The notes under the pieces are model-generated. The model did no database searches, was not told where the DNA came from, and saw only the letters and a list, made by a program, of their open reading frames with translations. Positions 1-7,764 of a DNA stretch of 9,008 bases are shown in pieces. The position numbers and the translations under genes were made by a program. Where the stretch lies: assembly GCA_964385995.1 (NCBI GenBank), contig CAYLRF010000060.1:1-9008 (forward strand). The letters run 5' to 3'. The DNA is from CAYLRF01 sp964385995 (GTDB lineage: Bacteria; Bacillota; Clostridia; Lachnospirales; Lachnospiraceae). Each line of letters opens with the position of its first letter. The first letter of the stretch is position 1.

Positions 1-571
1 GATGAAGATAACGAAGCAGCCCCAGACCAAATACGGCTTAAACGATCTCTTCGTGCTAAACGGCGGAGAGGTCACGCTCACGGCCTTCAGCGGCGAGAAG
101 ACAGTCATACCCCTGTCTGACCTTTACTGCTGGGATACGCTAAATACCTACAAAAAGGGCGAGACGAAGATGCGCTTCTATGCTCTGAACCGCTCCTTTG
201 TGGAGACGACCTTCAGCGTGGTCGACCGCTATAAAGTGACATGGAAGGTCTCGGACGGAGGCACTGTGAAGGAACCGCCTCTTACGGTATTGGACGGCGA
301 CCCCCTGAAGGCGAAGCTGGACCCCGATGCCGGCTTTAAAGCGACACACGTCACCGTAAACGGCAAAGAGATAAAGGTCGAAAAGAACTCCTTCACGGTG
401 GAAAACGTGAAGTCGGATCTGGAGATAACCGTGACGTTTAAAAGATCCGCGGCGCTTATCATCCTCTTTATCGTCCTGGCTGCGGGCGTCGCGGCGGCGG
501 GGTCATACGCCGCGGTGAGAATCGTTAAGAAGAAAAAGGAAGGTCTTAAAGAGACAGATTCGGAGGTGTAA
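1..571 (+). CDS. C-terminal part of a membrane-anchored surface protein with Ig-like and InlB-B-like repeats (5' truncated)
   Basis: The reading frame is open to the left edge, so the ATG at base 2 is probably internal and the real start lies outside the window. Using that Met as residue 1, residues 1-72 form a beta-rich segment resembling a bacterial Ig-like domain. Residues about 77-147 match the divergent InlB B-repeat pattern: a DGGTV turn, then DAGFKATHVTVNGKEI, then a closing TVENVKSDLEITVTF strand. A single hydrophobic helix follows (about 150-173, SAALIILFIVLAAG...) and then a KKKK cytoplasmic tail, so the protein is exported and held by a C-terminal membrane anchor. I see no LPXTG-like motif before the helix. 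The stop codon lies 4 bases before the next start, so the two genes are almost certainly co-transcribed. The ligand is unknown. The domain names rest on pattern recognition, not on a profile search. Confidence 0.8.
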   Translation, partial: MKITKQPQTKYGLNDLFVLNGGEVTLTAFSGEKTVIPLSDLYCWDTLNTYKKGETKMRFYALNRSFVETTFSVVDRYKVTWKVSDGGTVKEPPLTVLDGDPLKAKLDPDAGFKATHVTVNGKEIKVEKNSFTVENVKSDLEITVTFKRSAALIILFIVLAAGVAAAGSYAAVRIVKKKKEGLKETDSEV

Positions 572-575
572 GCAG

Positions 576-3500
576 ATGAAAAAGAGCTTAAAAGTACGGG
601 TTCTCGCGGCGTTTTTGGTTCTTTCGATGATCGCCGCGCCCATAGCTACAGGTTCGGTAAGCGCCGGGGCAGAGGATAAGACCGCACCCGCGGCTTCGGA
701 GACTTCCGGCACGGATGCGGCCGCCTCATCCGACACGGTGCTGTATGAGGAGGATTTTGACGGCACGAGCATAGATGAGCTAAGAAAGGCCGGCTGGACC
801 CTCCCGGCGGCAGGTATAGCGGTGTCGAACGGAGCGCTGGCGCTTAATGCCACGGCTCCCATACAGCCCTGGTACAAACCCGCCGACGTGAAGGACTGGA
901 CAGACTACTCACTCGAGGCCGACATCACCTTAAAGAGCGCGGATAACAGTAATAATAATGACGCCCTCGCCGAGCTGGTGGCCTACGCTACAGGCGATAA
1001 AGGGTATGAGTTCGGCCTTATGGTATTGAGAGCCACCGAAAGCACCGAAAACGTTGATGATTTCCATCTTCGGATGTACGGCAGGGCCCCGCAGGAGCTT
1101 AATGGCGGCGCGGTAAATTCAACCTCGAATAAGAGTATTCCGGGAGCCGTAAGTCATTTAAAGAAGGATGTCGCCTATAAGATAAGGATCGACGTAAACG
1201 GCGATACTGTAAGCGGATACGTAAATAACGTCCTGGTGCTTCGCGATGAGAAGACGAATCCCGATACTGAGGGAGGCGGCATAGGTCTTCGCTGCCAGAA
1301 CGCGACATGTACAGTCGATAACATACGCGTATTTAAGCCCGCCGCGGAAGAAGAAACTGTGCCTTCCGGATGGTTTTACGAGGACTTTTCGGAAGAGACT
1401 GTCGCGGATCTTAAAGCACGCGGCTGGGAAAATGAAAGTACCGATAAAAAGTCCGATAACAACCTTTGGCTTAGTGACGGGGCCTTTCATAACACATCGA
1501 AAGTCCTGCGGTTAAGCGGCCTAAAGGGCACGGATGCTGCCGCGTGGAAAGATTATACGGTTGAGGCGGATATCACTTTAGGCGGGGTAGTTACGGAAAA
1601 GGGAAAGGATACTTTTAACGGCGCCATAGTCGGACGCGGAGGAGACGGCGGCGCGGGATATGAGTTCGCTCTCCTGCTTGATAAAGCCTCAAATAAGATA
1701 AGCTGGCGGCTGTTCAGACGCGGCGCCACAAGCAGCGATAATCTTGTCATCGCCACTCAGGCGGGCTCCGAGGATACACTGATAAAAGACTGCGTCTATG
1801 AAGCCGGAAAGACTTACCGGCTGAAGCTTGTGATGAAGGGAAACAACTTTTCGGGTTCGATCACGCCCGAGGGCGAGCGGGAGATGTGGGTCTTCGAGAA
1901 CGTGACGGATGACTACTTGTCAAATGGTTATCCCGGTTTTCGCATAAGTAACGGTCTCGCCAAGATCGATAACTTCAGCGTATCGGGCTTTGAGGGCGAG
2001 TACTTTAAGGAAGATTTTTCCGCGGGGGCGGTGGATGACGCGTGGGAAGCCGAAGGGACAGCAGGCTCCGCGAGGGACGGAGGTTATGTCATCCCTCCCG
2101 AGTCTCCCGTGTCCGGCCTGTACCTTACGAAATTTCCGTCGTCCGATATATGGGACGACTATACGGTGAGCACGGATGTCACCACGGGAGCTGTTTCGAA
2201 AAATCGCACTTCCGGCGCCGTGGGCGTCGCGGCCAGGGTGAGCAATGTCGGTGGCAAATACACGGGTTATGTGTTTTCACTCATAATTCATACAGGCGAC
2301 ATATATAACGCCGTGAGACTCGCGTACTTTGACGAGAGTGGGAATCAGCATTTTCTTCACGGTGACGGGGACGGTAAAGAGACGCAGTCATCCATAACAG
2401 GAATTATTGAGCACGCGAATCTTCCCAAAAAGGGCGGTACGGTGCGCCTTAAGATGGAGGTTAAGGGAAATGCCATTAAGTGCTATTTAGGCGTCGTAAA
2501 AGACGACGGAAGCTGTGATGAAAAGCTCGTCTATTCCGTGGAGGATGTGTCGGTAAGCTATCCCGATTGCGTGAAGGAAAAGGGAACCGCGGGTATCGCC
2601 ACGAGGAACTGCTCCGCGACTTATAAGAGCCTCACAGTCACCGCGAGCGATACGGAAACAGAGGATCCTGACGACCTCTTTTTCGAGCCGTTTACGCCGA
2701 AGCCGGACGGTACGTCGGATGGAATACTCGTCCCCCGCGGCTGGAGTCACGAGGCGCAGCAGGTGACGCCCACGGGAGCGCAGCTTAAGTCGAGCATAAC
2801 GTTAAATAACGAAAACAGACCCAAGGACCCCAAGGACGCTTTGGAGTGGGATAAATATATCGTGGAAGCCGACCTTATGATACAAAATCATGTGGAGGAT
2901 GAGGAACACGGCGTGACTCTTATGGGTCATACGACGGGCGCGAGTGGGGATACATCGGGCAAAAATAACGGCTACGGCTTCAGTATTCTCTTTAACGGTG
3001 ATTTTACGGTGTCCTACGCGCGGCTTTATATGTGGAACGACGACGGCAGTGGCGGCCAAATTAAGAAAGTGCAGTTGCCTGAGGTTCTGGAAATAAGCAA
3101 ATACTATCATCTGAAGATGGCCTTTGACGACGCCGACGGGGACGGGAAGGCCGATCGGGTACTCTGCTATCTCGGAGACGACCCCGAACCCGTCATCGAC
3201 TACTACGTGACGAACGATAAAGGGACGCTTGAGCCGCTTAAGCTTGAAAAAGGATCCGNNNNNNNNNNNNNNNNNNNNNNNNNNNNNNNNNNNNNNNNNN
3301 NNNNNNNNNNNNNNNNNNNNNNNNNNNNNNNNNNNNNNNNNNNNNNNNNNNNNNNNNNTACGTGACGAACGATAAAGGGACGCTTGAGCCGCTTAAGCTT
3401 GAAAAAGGATCCGTCGGCATACGAAATCCTTGGAGCACCGTATGGGCGGATAATCTCAGGGTCCATACGGATTTTACCGAGATACAGATCCCGGAGATTC

Positions 3501-4993
3501 AGATGAGTTATGTAAAGCCCGATCTTAATGAGGGCGAGTGGTTTTACGATGACTTCGAGTCGTCATCCCCGCTCTCCGAAAGGGGCTGGAGCGGCTCCGA
3601 TAAGGATTCTCACTCGGGAAAGCTGATTACCAAAGAGGCGCATATAGTAGACGGAGAGAAAAAGGACATCTGGAAAAATCCCGCGGGTGAGACGCCGGAT
3701 AAGTGGACCGACTACCGCTTAAGCGCGAAGGTAACGGCCTACAGGCCCGATTCCGCGAACTGGCCGAAAAATAACGGCAAGGAAGTTGCCACGGTCGCGG
3801 CGGGTATCGTAGGTCACACCGCCAACTATAACAGCGGATATGAGTTCCGGCTCGTTTTCCACAAATCGGGCGGGACTTATGTGGACCTGTACGACAGATC
3901 CGCGGGGATTTTCGTAAAAGAAGACACCCCCATGACGCTGGTATCCGGTGTGGAGTACGTCATGGCGATGGTATTTAAAGGAGACAGGATCTGCTGTTAC
4001 CTAAATGACACGCTTGTCTTTGACGCGACGGTAAATCCGGCGTATGTGACGGAGAGCGGCAAGAAAGCCACGCCTTCCATAGGCAGCATAGGCGTTCGCA
4101 GCGCGTTTATGACGGCGGATTACGATGACGTACTGGTTAGTGCTATCCCCGACGACTTTAAGTTCCCCGATGCGAATACGAAAAAGTACGCTCCGGGTGA
4201 AGTGTGGTTTTCGGATGATTTCGAGACGGAGGGATTTCTGACCGAGCGCGGCTGGCATACAGACGACACGAAGATCGAGGACGGAAAGCTTCGTCTCGGA
4301 AAAGGCGGCTGGGCAAACGGTATACTGGAGATTCCGGGATCCGACGAGTGGGATAATTACGTGCTGGAAGCCGACATGCTGATCCCCGCGATTCCGAAGG
4401 AAGACGGCTCGGCCGGCGCGTGCATGGCGATAGTGGCGAGGGCCTCCACCTACAGTAACGGATATGAGTTCGGACTTATAGGTAACGGCCAGAAGCTTAC
4501 GTACCGCCTACTTGATCGCGCGTATCCCGATCCCGCAAATCCCGGCAAGACCTCGGCCAAGGCACTGGCCACAACCGGCGTCGGGTCGGTGACTCAGGGC
4601 GAGACGGTTCACCTTCGCATGGCTGTAGTGGGAAATCGCATCCGCTGCTGGGTAAACGGCGGGCTGGTATTTGACATAACGGATGAGCATTACAAAAAAG
4701 GCTCCGTGAGGTTCGTGGGTAACGGCTACGCCGCCTATATCGACAACGTAAAGGTCACGGGATACATCGCGTCGATGGAAGCCGACTGGATAAAACAGGC
4801 CGAAAATCAAAAGTCGCCCAAGACAGGCGACGGCACGGCAGAGGATGCGTCCCGAAAAGTACGGATCGGAATCTGCGTATGCATATGCGTCGCCGCCGCG
4901 GCTGTGACGGGAGCGGTGCTCGCGATGCCGGAGGAGCGCAACGCGGGGCGGAAGGATAAAGGTCGTAAGAGTAAATACATGCCACGCCGTTAA
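576..4993 (+). CDS. Giant surface protein with six tandem concanavalin-A-like modules and an SPKTGD anchor (spans a scaffold gap)
   Basis: The start is set by GGAGG at 562-566, nine bases before the ATG. After removing the 100 Ns and the duplicated 55 bases, the frame runs without interruption from 576-3258 into 3414-4993 and gives 1420 residues. Residues 1-30 are a signal peptide (likely cleavage after SVSA). Six modules of about 190-215 residues follow, near 55-253, 266-471, 475-691, 700-912, 937-1138 and 1157-1344. Each opens with an aromatic-rich (E/D)DF strand and a following GW in most copies. Each has a W-x2-Y-x-(V/L)-E-A-D-type strand (DWTDYSLEADI, AWKDYTVEADI, EWDNYVLEADM), then a GYEF-type strand, and ends with G-x-R...VDN-x-x-V. 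This is the jelly-roll pattern of PF06439/LamG-like domains, which often bind or act on carbohydrate. SPKTGD at 1362-1367, a membrane helix (about 1378-1399) and a K/R-rich tail suggest sortase or membrane anchoring. No separate catalytic domain is visible. Glycan binding is an inference. Confidence 0.85.
3204..3413. other. Scaffold gap of 100 Ns flanked by an identical 55-base overlap
   Basis: Bases 3259-3358 are Ns. The 55 bases before them (3204-3258) and the 55 after them (3359-3413) are identical, beginning TACGTGACGAAC and ending GGATCCG. The two copies have the same codon phase: base 3258 and base 3413 are both the first base of the Val codon GTC. Collapsing the two copies restores an uninterrupted frame and completes the final strand of module 4 (VGIRNPW then VWADNLRV). 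This looks like two contigs whose ends overlap but were joined with a placeholder gap. A real tandem duplication inside the gap is possible but less economical. Confidence 0.9.
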
Positions 4994-5261
4994 TGGTGAA
5001 TGAAGGTTAAACCGGCGGCGCGTGAGGGTGGTTAGTTGTGCGATGTCCCCTGCGGTTCCCTGTGCGATGTCGGCCGTGGATCGTGAGGGAAGGATAAAGA
5101 TCGTAAGGAGTAAGTTCGCACCGCCGCCGATAGTGTGGAAACGGTGGGCTATGTGTAAGTAAGTATGTAAACTGTGGGATAAGCGTAAGTAGGTACACTC
5201 TCACGCGCTGTTTAGCGAAGAAGAGCCGCTGATTTAAATAAGCGGCGGATTGGAGATTTAA
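4994..5261. repeat. Repeat-bearing spacer between the surface protein and the oxidoreductase gene
   Basis: No convincing gene lies in these 268 bases. They contain several degenerate duplications. TGTGCGATGTC occurs at 5037-5047 and again at 5061-5071, 24 bases apart. Two adjacent 30-base segments, 5141-5170 and 5171-5200, match at about 20 of their first 25 positions (shared core GTGGG...GTAAGTA). Bases 5089-5113 (GAAGGATAAAGATCGTAAGG then AGTAA) are a near copy of 4951-4974, which encodes the basic KDKGRKSK tail of the preceding protein; the copies differ by one substitution and one inserted base. Stops break every frame here. The segment may be the decayed 3' end of a duplicated surface-protein gene. 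I could not place a promoter with confidence. Confidence 0.6.
5225..5246 (+). promoter_or_regulatory. Hairpin just upstream of the oxidoreductase ribosome binding site
   Basis: GCCGCT (5225-5230) and AGCGGC (5241-5246) form a six-pair stem around the 10-base loop GATTTAAATA. No T-run follows, so it is a poor intrinsic terminator. It sits five bases before the GGAG ribosome binding site (5252-5255). The palindrome ATTTAAAT in the loop recurs at 5256-5263, overlapping the start codon, so the two copies could pair with each other instead. The structure is directly visible in the sequence; any regulatory role is speculative. Confidence 0.45.
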
Positions 5262-6698
5262 ATGCGTTATTCATGCGAAGCGAAACAGATAGAGGGTTAT
5301 GACATAGTGGTCGCGGGCGGAGGCCCGGCGGGAATCGGAGCGGGCATAGCGGCCGCGAGATCGGGTCTTAAGACACTGCTGACAGAAAGCTTCGGAAATC
5401 TGGGCGGCGTATCCATTACATCCAATCTGCCGCTTATGCTCGGCACCACAAACGGCTCCATCCCGTTTCCGCAGATGGTGGAAAAAGGTCTGCGATACAG
5501 TGAGCTTCCGCACCCGAGAGAGGTAGTCGGGGGCGTATTTCGTCAAATGAGAGAGCGAATCAAGGACGCGGGCGGAAGCGGCGGCCCGGGGGTCATCCCG
5601 CAGACCGACAAATACCCCGGACTTGACAGGCTGGGCTGTCACGATGATTTCATATTCGATATGGAGACGGGTAAGCGCGTCCTTGACGAGATGGCATCCG
5701 ACGCGGGCCTTGATCTTCTCTATTATACGAGGGCCGTTGACGTAAAACGCGAGGGCAATAAGATCGAGGGCGTCTATGTCTCAAATAAGAACGGCATATC
5801 TTACATTCCATGCCGCGCCGTTATCGACTGCACCGGAGACGCGGATCTCATCGACGCCGCGGGTTTTGCCACCTATAAGGGAGATAAAGAGACGGGCGAG
5901 ATGACGGGCATAACGATGGTCGCGCATTTTGAGAACGTGGATCCCGGTCCGCTGGAGAAATATCTGAATGAGGGCGGGGATCCGTGGCTTAGGGATTTTT
6001 GCATACGCGCCGCGAAGGAAAATCCCGATGAGCCGGATGTGGCCGAAGGGTTTTTCCGGGACTCGGTCATCATGTTTCCCATGCCGCAGCCCGGAGTCTT
6101 TATGGTAAACGGCGGATGCGGCTTTTCGGGCTGGGACGGCACGCGAGGCTACGACGGCAGCAGGGCAGAGGATCTGACCGAGATCGCGGTTCGCGGAAGG
6201 CACCGCGCGAAGTTTTTGCTTGATAATTTGTTCAGAAAGTATGTCCCGGGCTTTGAAAACAGCCGTATACGTTCCACGGCCATGGTGCCGGGTGTCAGGG
6301 AGACCCGCCGCATAGTGTCGCTGCGTGCGCTTACCGAGCAGGATCTTGTCGACGGCATACATTTTGAGGATACGATAGCGCTGGCGGGGAGGCATTTCGA
6401 TCTGTATCGAAAGAACGGGCAGCCTTCCGCGAAAAAGCGGCTGGGCGGAGGATTCGCGTCCATTCCTTACCGCTGCCTCGTGCCTAAGGATGCCGATAAC
6501 ATCATCGCCGCAGGAAGATGTATCGAAGCCGACGGTCAGGCGATGGGTCCCGCGCGTATCATGTCCACCTGCATGGCGGTGGGAGAGGCCGCGGGGACGG
6601 CGGCGGCGCTCGCCGTAAAACAGGGCATATCCTTACGTGACGTAAATACCGACGCTCTTCGCTCGGATCTTACAGCTCACGGTGCTATCGTGGACTGA
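5262..6698 (+). CDS. FAD-dependent oxidoreductase (PF12831-like family)
   Basis: This complete 478-residue soluble protein has no signal peptide, so it is expected in the cytoplasm. The start follows GGAG (5252-5255) by six bases. Residues 13-28 (YDIVVAGGGPAGIGAG) are the Rossmann dinucleotide-binding fold, with GGGPAG at 19-24 and Glu42 at the end of the second strand in the usual ribose-binding position. The middle has the family-typical VIDCTGDADLIDAAG stretch. The C-terminal third has PGVRETRRIVS and a closing FAD contact region, AAGRCIEADGQAMGPARI followed by MSTCMAVGEAAGTAAALA. Together these match the FAD_oxidored family, whose members transfer electrons from varied, mostly unassigned substrates. 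The length is normal for the family and the frame is intact. It follows the surface-protein gene on the same strand after a 268-base spacer and is closed by a hairpin, so it is probably its own transcription unit. The substrate cannot be deduced; a sugar derivative is a guess from the surroundings. Confidence 0.9.
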   Translation: MRYSCEAKQIEGYDIVVAGGGPAGIGAGIAAARSGLKTLLTESFGNLGGVSITSNLPLMLGTTNGSIPFPQMVEKGLRYSELPHPREVVGGVFRQMRERIKDAGGSGGPGVIPQTDKYPGLDRLGCHDDFIFDMETGKRVLDEMASDAGLDLLYYTRAVDVKREGNKIEGVYVSNKNGISYIPCRAVIDCTGDADLIDAAGFATYKGDKETGEMTGITMVAHFENVDPGPLEKYLNEGGDPWLRDFCIRAAKENPDEPDVAEGFFRDSVIMFPMPQPGVFMVNGGCGFSGWDGTRGYDGSRAEDLTEIAVRGRHRAKFLLDNLFRKYVPGFENSRIRSTAMVPGVRETRRIVSLRALTEQDLVDGIHFEDTIALAGRHFDLYRKNGQPSAKKRLGGGFASIPYRCLVPKDADNIIAAGRCIEADGQAMGPARIMSTCMAVGEAAGTAAALAVKQGISLRDVNTDALRSDLTAHGAIVD

Positions 6699-6717
6699 AA
6701 AAAACATATCGCCCGAG

Positions 6718-6764
6718 GTGCGCCCCGCGTCGCTTCTTGCCGCGCGGGGCGCACACGTTTGTTT
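6718..6764 (+). terminator. GC-rich hairpin terminator after the oxidoreductase gene
   Basis: GTGCGCCCCGCG (6718-6729) pairs perfectly with CGCGGGGCGCAC (6743-6754), giving a 12-pair stem with a 13-base loop. A modest T-rich stretch, GTTTGTTT (6757-6764), follows. It lies 20 bases after the stop codon, where a terminator is expected. An A-run at 6698-6704 lies on the other side, but it is too far from the stem to make a canonical terminator for the opposite strand. Confidence 0.75.
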
Positions 6765-6885
6765 GCCGCCGTATACTGTGCGTGGCATTTTTGCGCTTTT
6801 GCCTTGTCGGACAGTTTCTCCCAGTGCGTCGCGGATTGGCACGGCGGGATTATAACGCATAAGGCAGTGCCGTCCGGGAGACGTT
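6755..6885. other. Spacer between convergent genes with no recognisable gene
   Basis: This short region separates the oxidoreductase terminator from the stop codon of the minus-strand nuclease pseudogene. The only structure I see is a weak inverted repeat, CGCATAA (6856-6862) with TTATGCG (6886-6892), with a 23-base loop and overlapping the pseudogene stop codon. It could act as a weak terminator for the minus strand. No RNA gene or promoter was recognised. Confidence 0.4.
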
Positions 6886-7631
6886 TTATGCGGACCGTGT
6901 CTGCTTCTTTAAGTATTGTCTGGCCTGACTTTCACCCAGACTGAATTCCTTTATCAGGCGTCTTACGATATCATCGTCACTCGCGTTAAACTCTCGCGCC
7001 GTGTTTATCACCGCGAAGACACCCCGTTCGCGGGCCACGCGGGTTTGCTCATGTGCCTCGTTGATTTCTTCACGGAGCTCTTCGCGACCTTCCCTGCGAC
7101 CTTCTTTGCGACCTTCCCTGCGACCTTCTTTGCGGCCTTCCTTGCGACCTTCCTTAAGCCCCGCTTCCATTGCCTCGTCCCACAGACTTTGACCTAATCC
7201 GATCATTGTATTCATACCTCCTTCGATGTTTTCATTCATCGCCATCCGACATTGCTCTTCCAGCATATCCTTTTTGGTTTCCTTACTCAGGGTCTTTGAG
7301 AACAATATATCCAGCATGTTTATGAGTTCGTTCCCGCATTTTTCCGTATTTTCCTTTGAAAGCCGGATAAATGAGATCTTTCGGTATTCATCCCGGTGAC
7401 GGCGCCGGTATATGGCTCATCGGGATCTTTTGACACTTCGGGCGACCCTTCAATGCACCGCATTACGGTCGGGATATCGTAATCCCTAAATTCCGCTATC
7501 CGGTCTTTCGCTATGCGGGCAAGAACCTGTCTGTCGCCGAGAAGCTCTTTGGCGCAAGCGTCATATCTGGCCATCGCCTCCGTTTTGTCGATCTTACGTG
7601 ACAAATGTGTCTCAATTTTGTCTGTCATCAT
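6886..7631 (-). pseudogene. Rpn-type (PD-(D/E)XK, PDDEXK_2) nuclease/putative transposase, internally deleted and frameshifted
   Basis: Two frames on the minus strand are the two ends of one gene. The first, from ATG 7631 to about 7383, reads MMTDKIETHLSRKIDKTEAM, then YDACAKELLGDRQVLARIAK, then DIPTVMRCIEGSPEVSK and VTGMNTE. This is the familiar N-terminal segment of Lachnospiraceae Rpn-like proteins. AAAGGAAG (7645-7638) six bases upstream supports this start over the in-frame ATG at 7715. The second frame picks up near 7383 as EYRKISFIRLSKENTE, continues GNELINMLDILFSKTLS, then a charged (K/R)EGR repeat and a C-terminal segment ending near YLKKQ. In intact relatives roughly 120 or more residues lie between these parts, including the nuclease core; here they are absent and the frame changes. 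The upstream frame stops at 7320-7322. Intact members are DNA endonucleases linked to recombination; this copy should be inactive. The residue estimate comes from memory of the family. Confidence 0.8.
7086..7157 (-). repeat. Six 12-base tandem repeats encoding (K/R)EGR
   Basis: Units of 12 bases run GACCTTCCCTGC, GACCTTCTTTGC, GACCTTCCCTGC, GACCTTCTTTGC, GGCCTTCCTTGC, GACCTTCCTTAA on the plus strand. Read on the minus strand they encode LKEGRKEGRKEGRREG-type residues. Units 1-2 (7086-7109) and 3-4 (7110-7133) are exact copies of a 24-base double unit, so the latest expansion step was probably two units long. Such a highly charged linker is common near the C-terminus of Rpn-like proteins. It lies inside the pseudogene. 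Confidence 0.9.
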
Positions 7632-7764
7632 CTGCTGCTTCCTTTCCATTTTAGTCAAATGTATAACCCGTGTAAACAGAAAATGTACGCCATCCGCCGC
7701 AAGATATTTTTTCAAAGCGCATTTTCGCGTCGCTGATGTCCAGGCAAACTTTTTTTCGCGACTC

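Noticed and set aside
3362..4993. A separate gene starting at GTG 3362
   Set aside because: It has no ribosome binding site or signal peptide and begins mid-strand of module 4; its first bases duplicate the sequence before the Ns. It is the second half of the gene starting at 576.
5007..5204. Minus-strand open frame of 65 codons in the spacer
   Set aside because: Low-complexity Leu/Thr/Pro/His/Arg-rich translation, no ribosome binding site and internal DNA repeats make it an accidental frame.
6698..6754. Bidirectional intrinsic terminator using the A-run at 6698-6704
   Set aside because: On the minus strand the T-run would start about 13 bases after the stem, too far for a canonical terminator.
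6759..6944. Plus-strand open frame of 61 codons after the oxidoreductase
   Set aside because: It begins in the T-rich end of the terminator, has no ribosome binding site and overlaps the end of the minus-strand nuclease pseudogene.
6886..7317. An intact small gene starting at ATG 7317 on the minus strand
   Set aside because: Family-like sequence continues upstream in the same frame (EYRKISF through GNELIN) past this Met, so it is an internal residue of the broken nuclease gene.
7632..7715. Upstream start at 7715 for the nuclease gene, adding 28 residues
   Set aside because: The extra residues do not resemble the family N-terminus, while AAAGGAAG sits six bases before ATG 7631, where the family sequence MMTDKIETHL begins.
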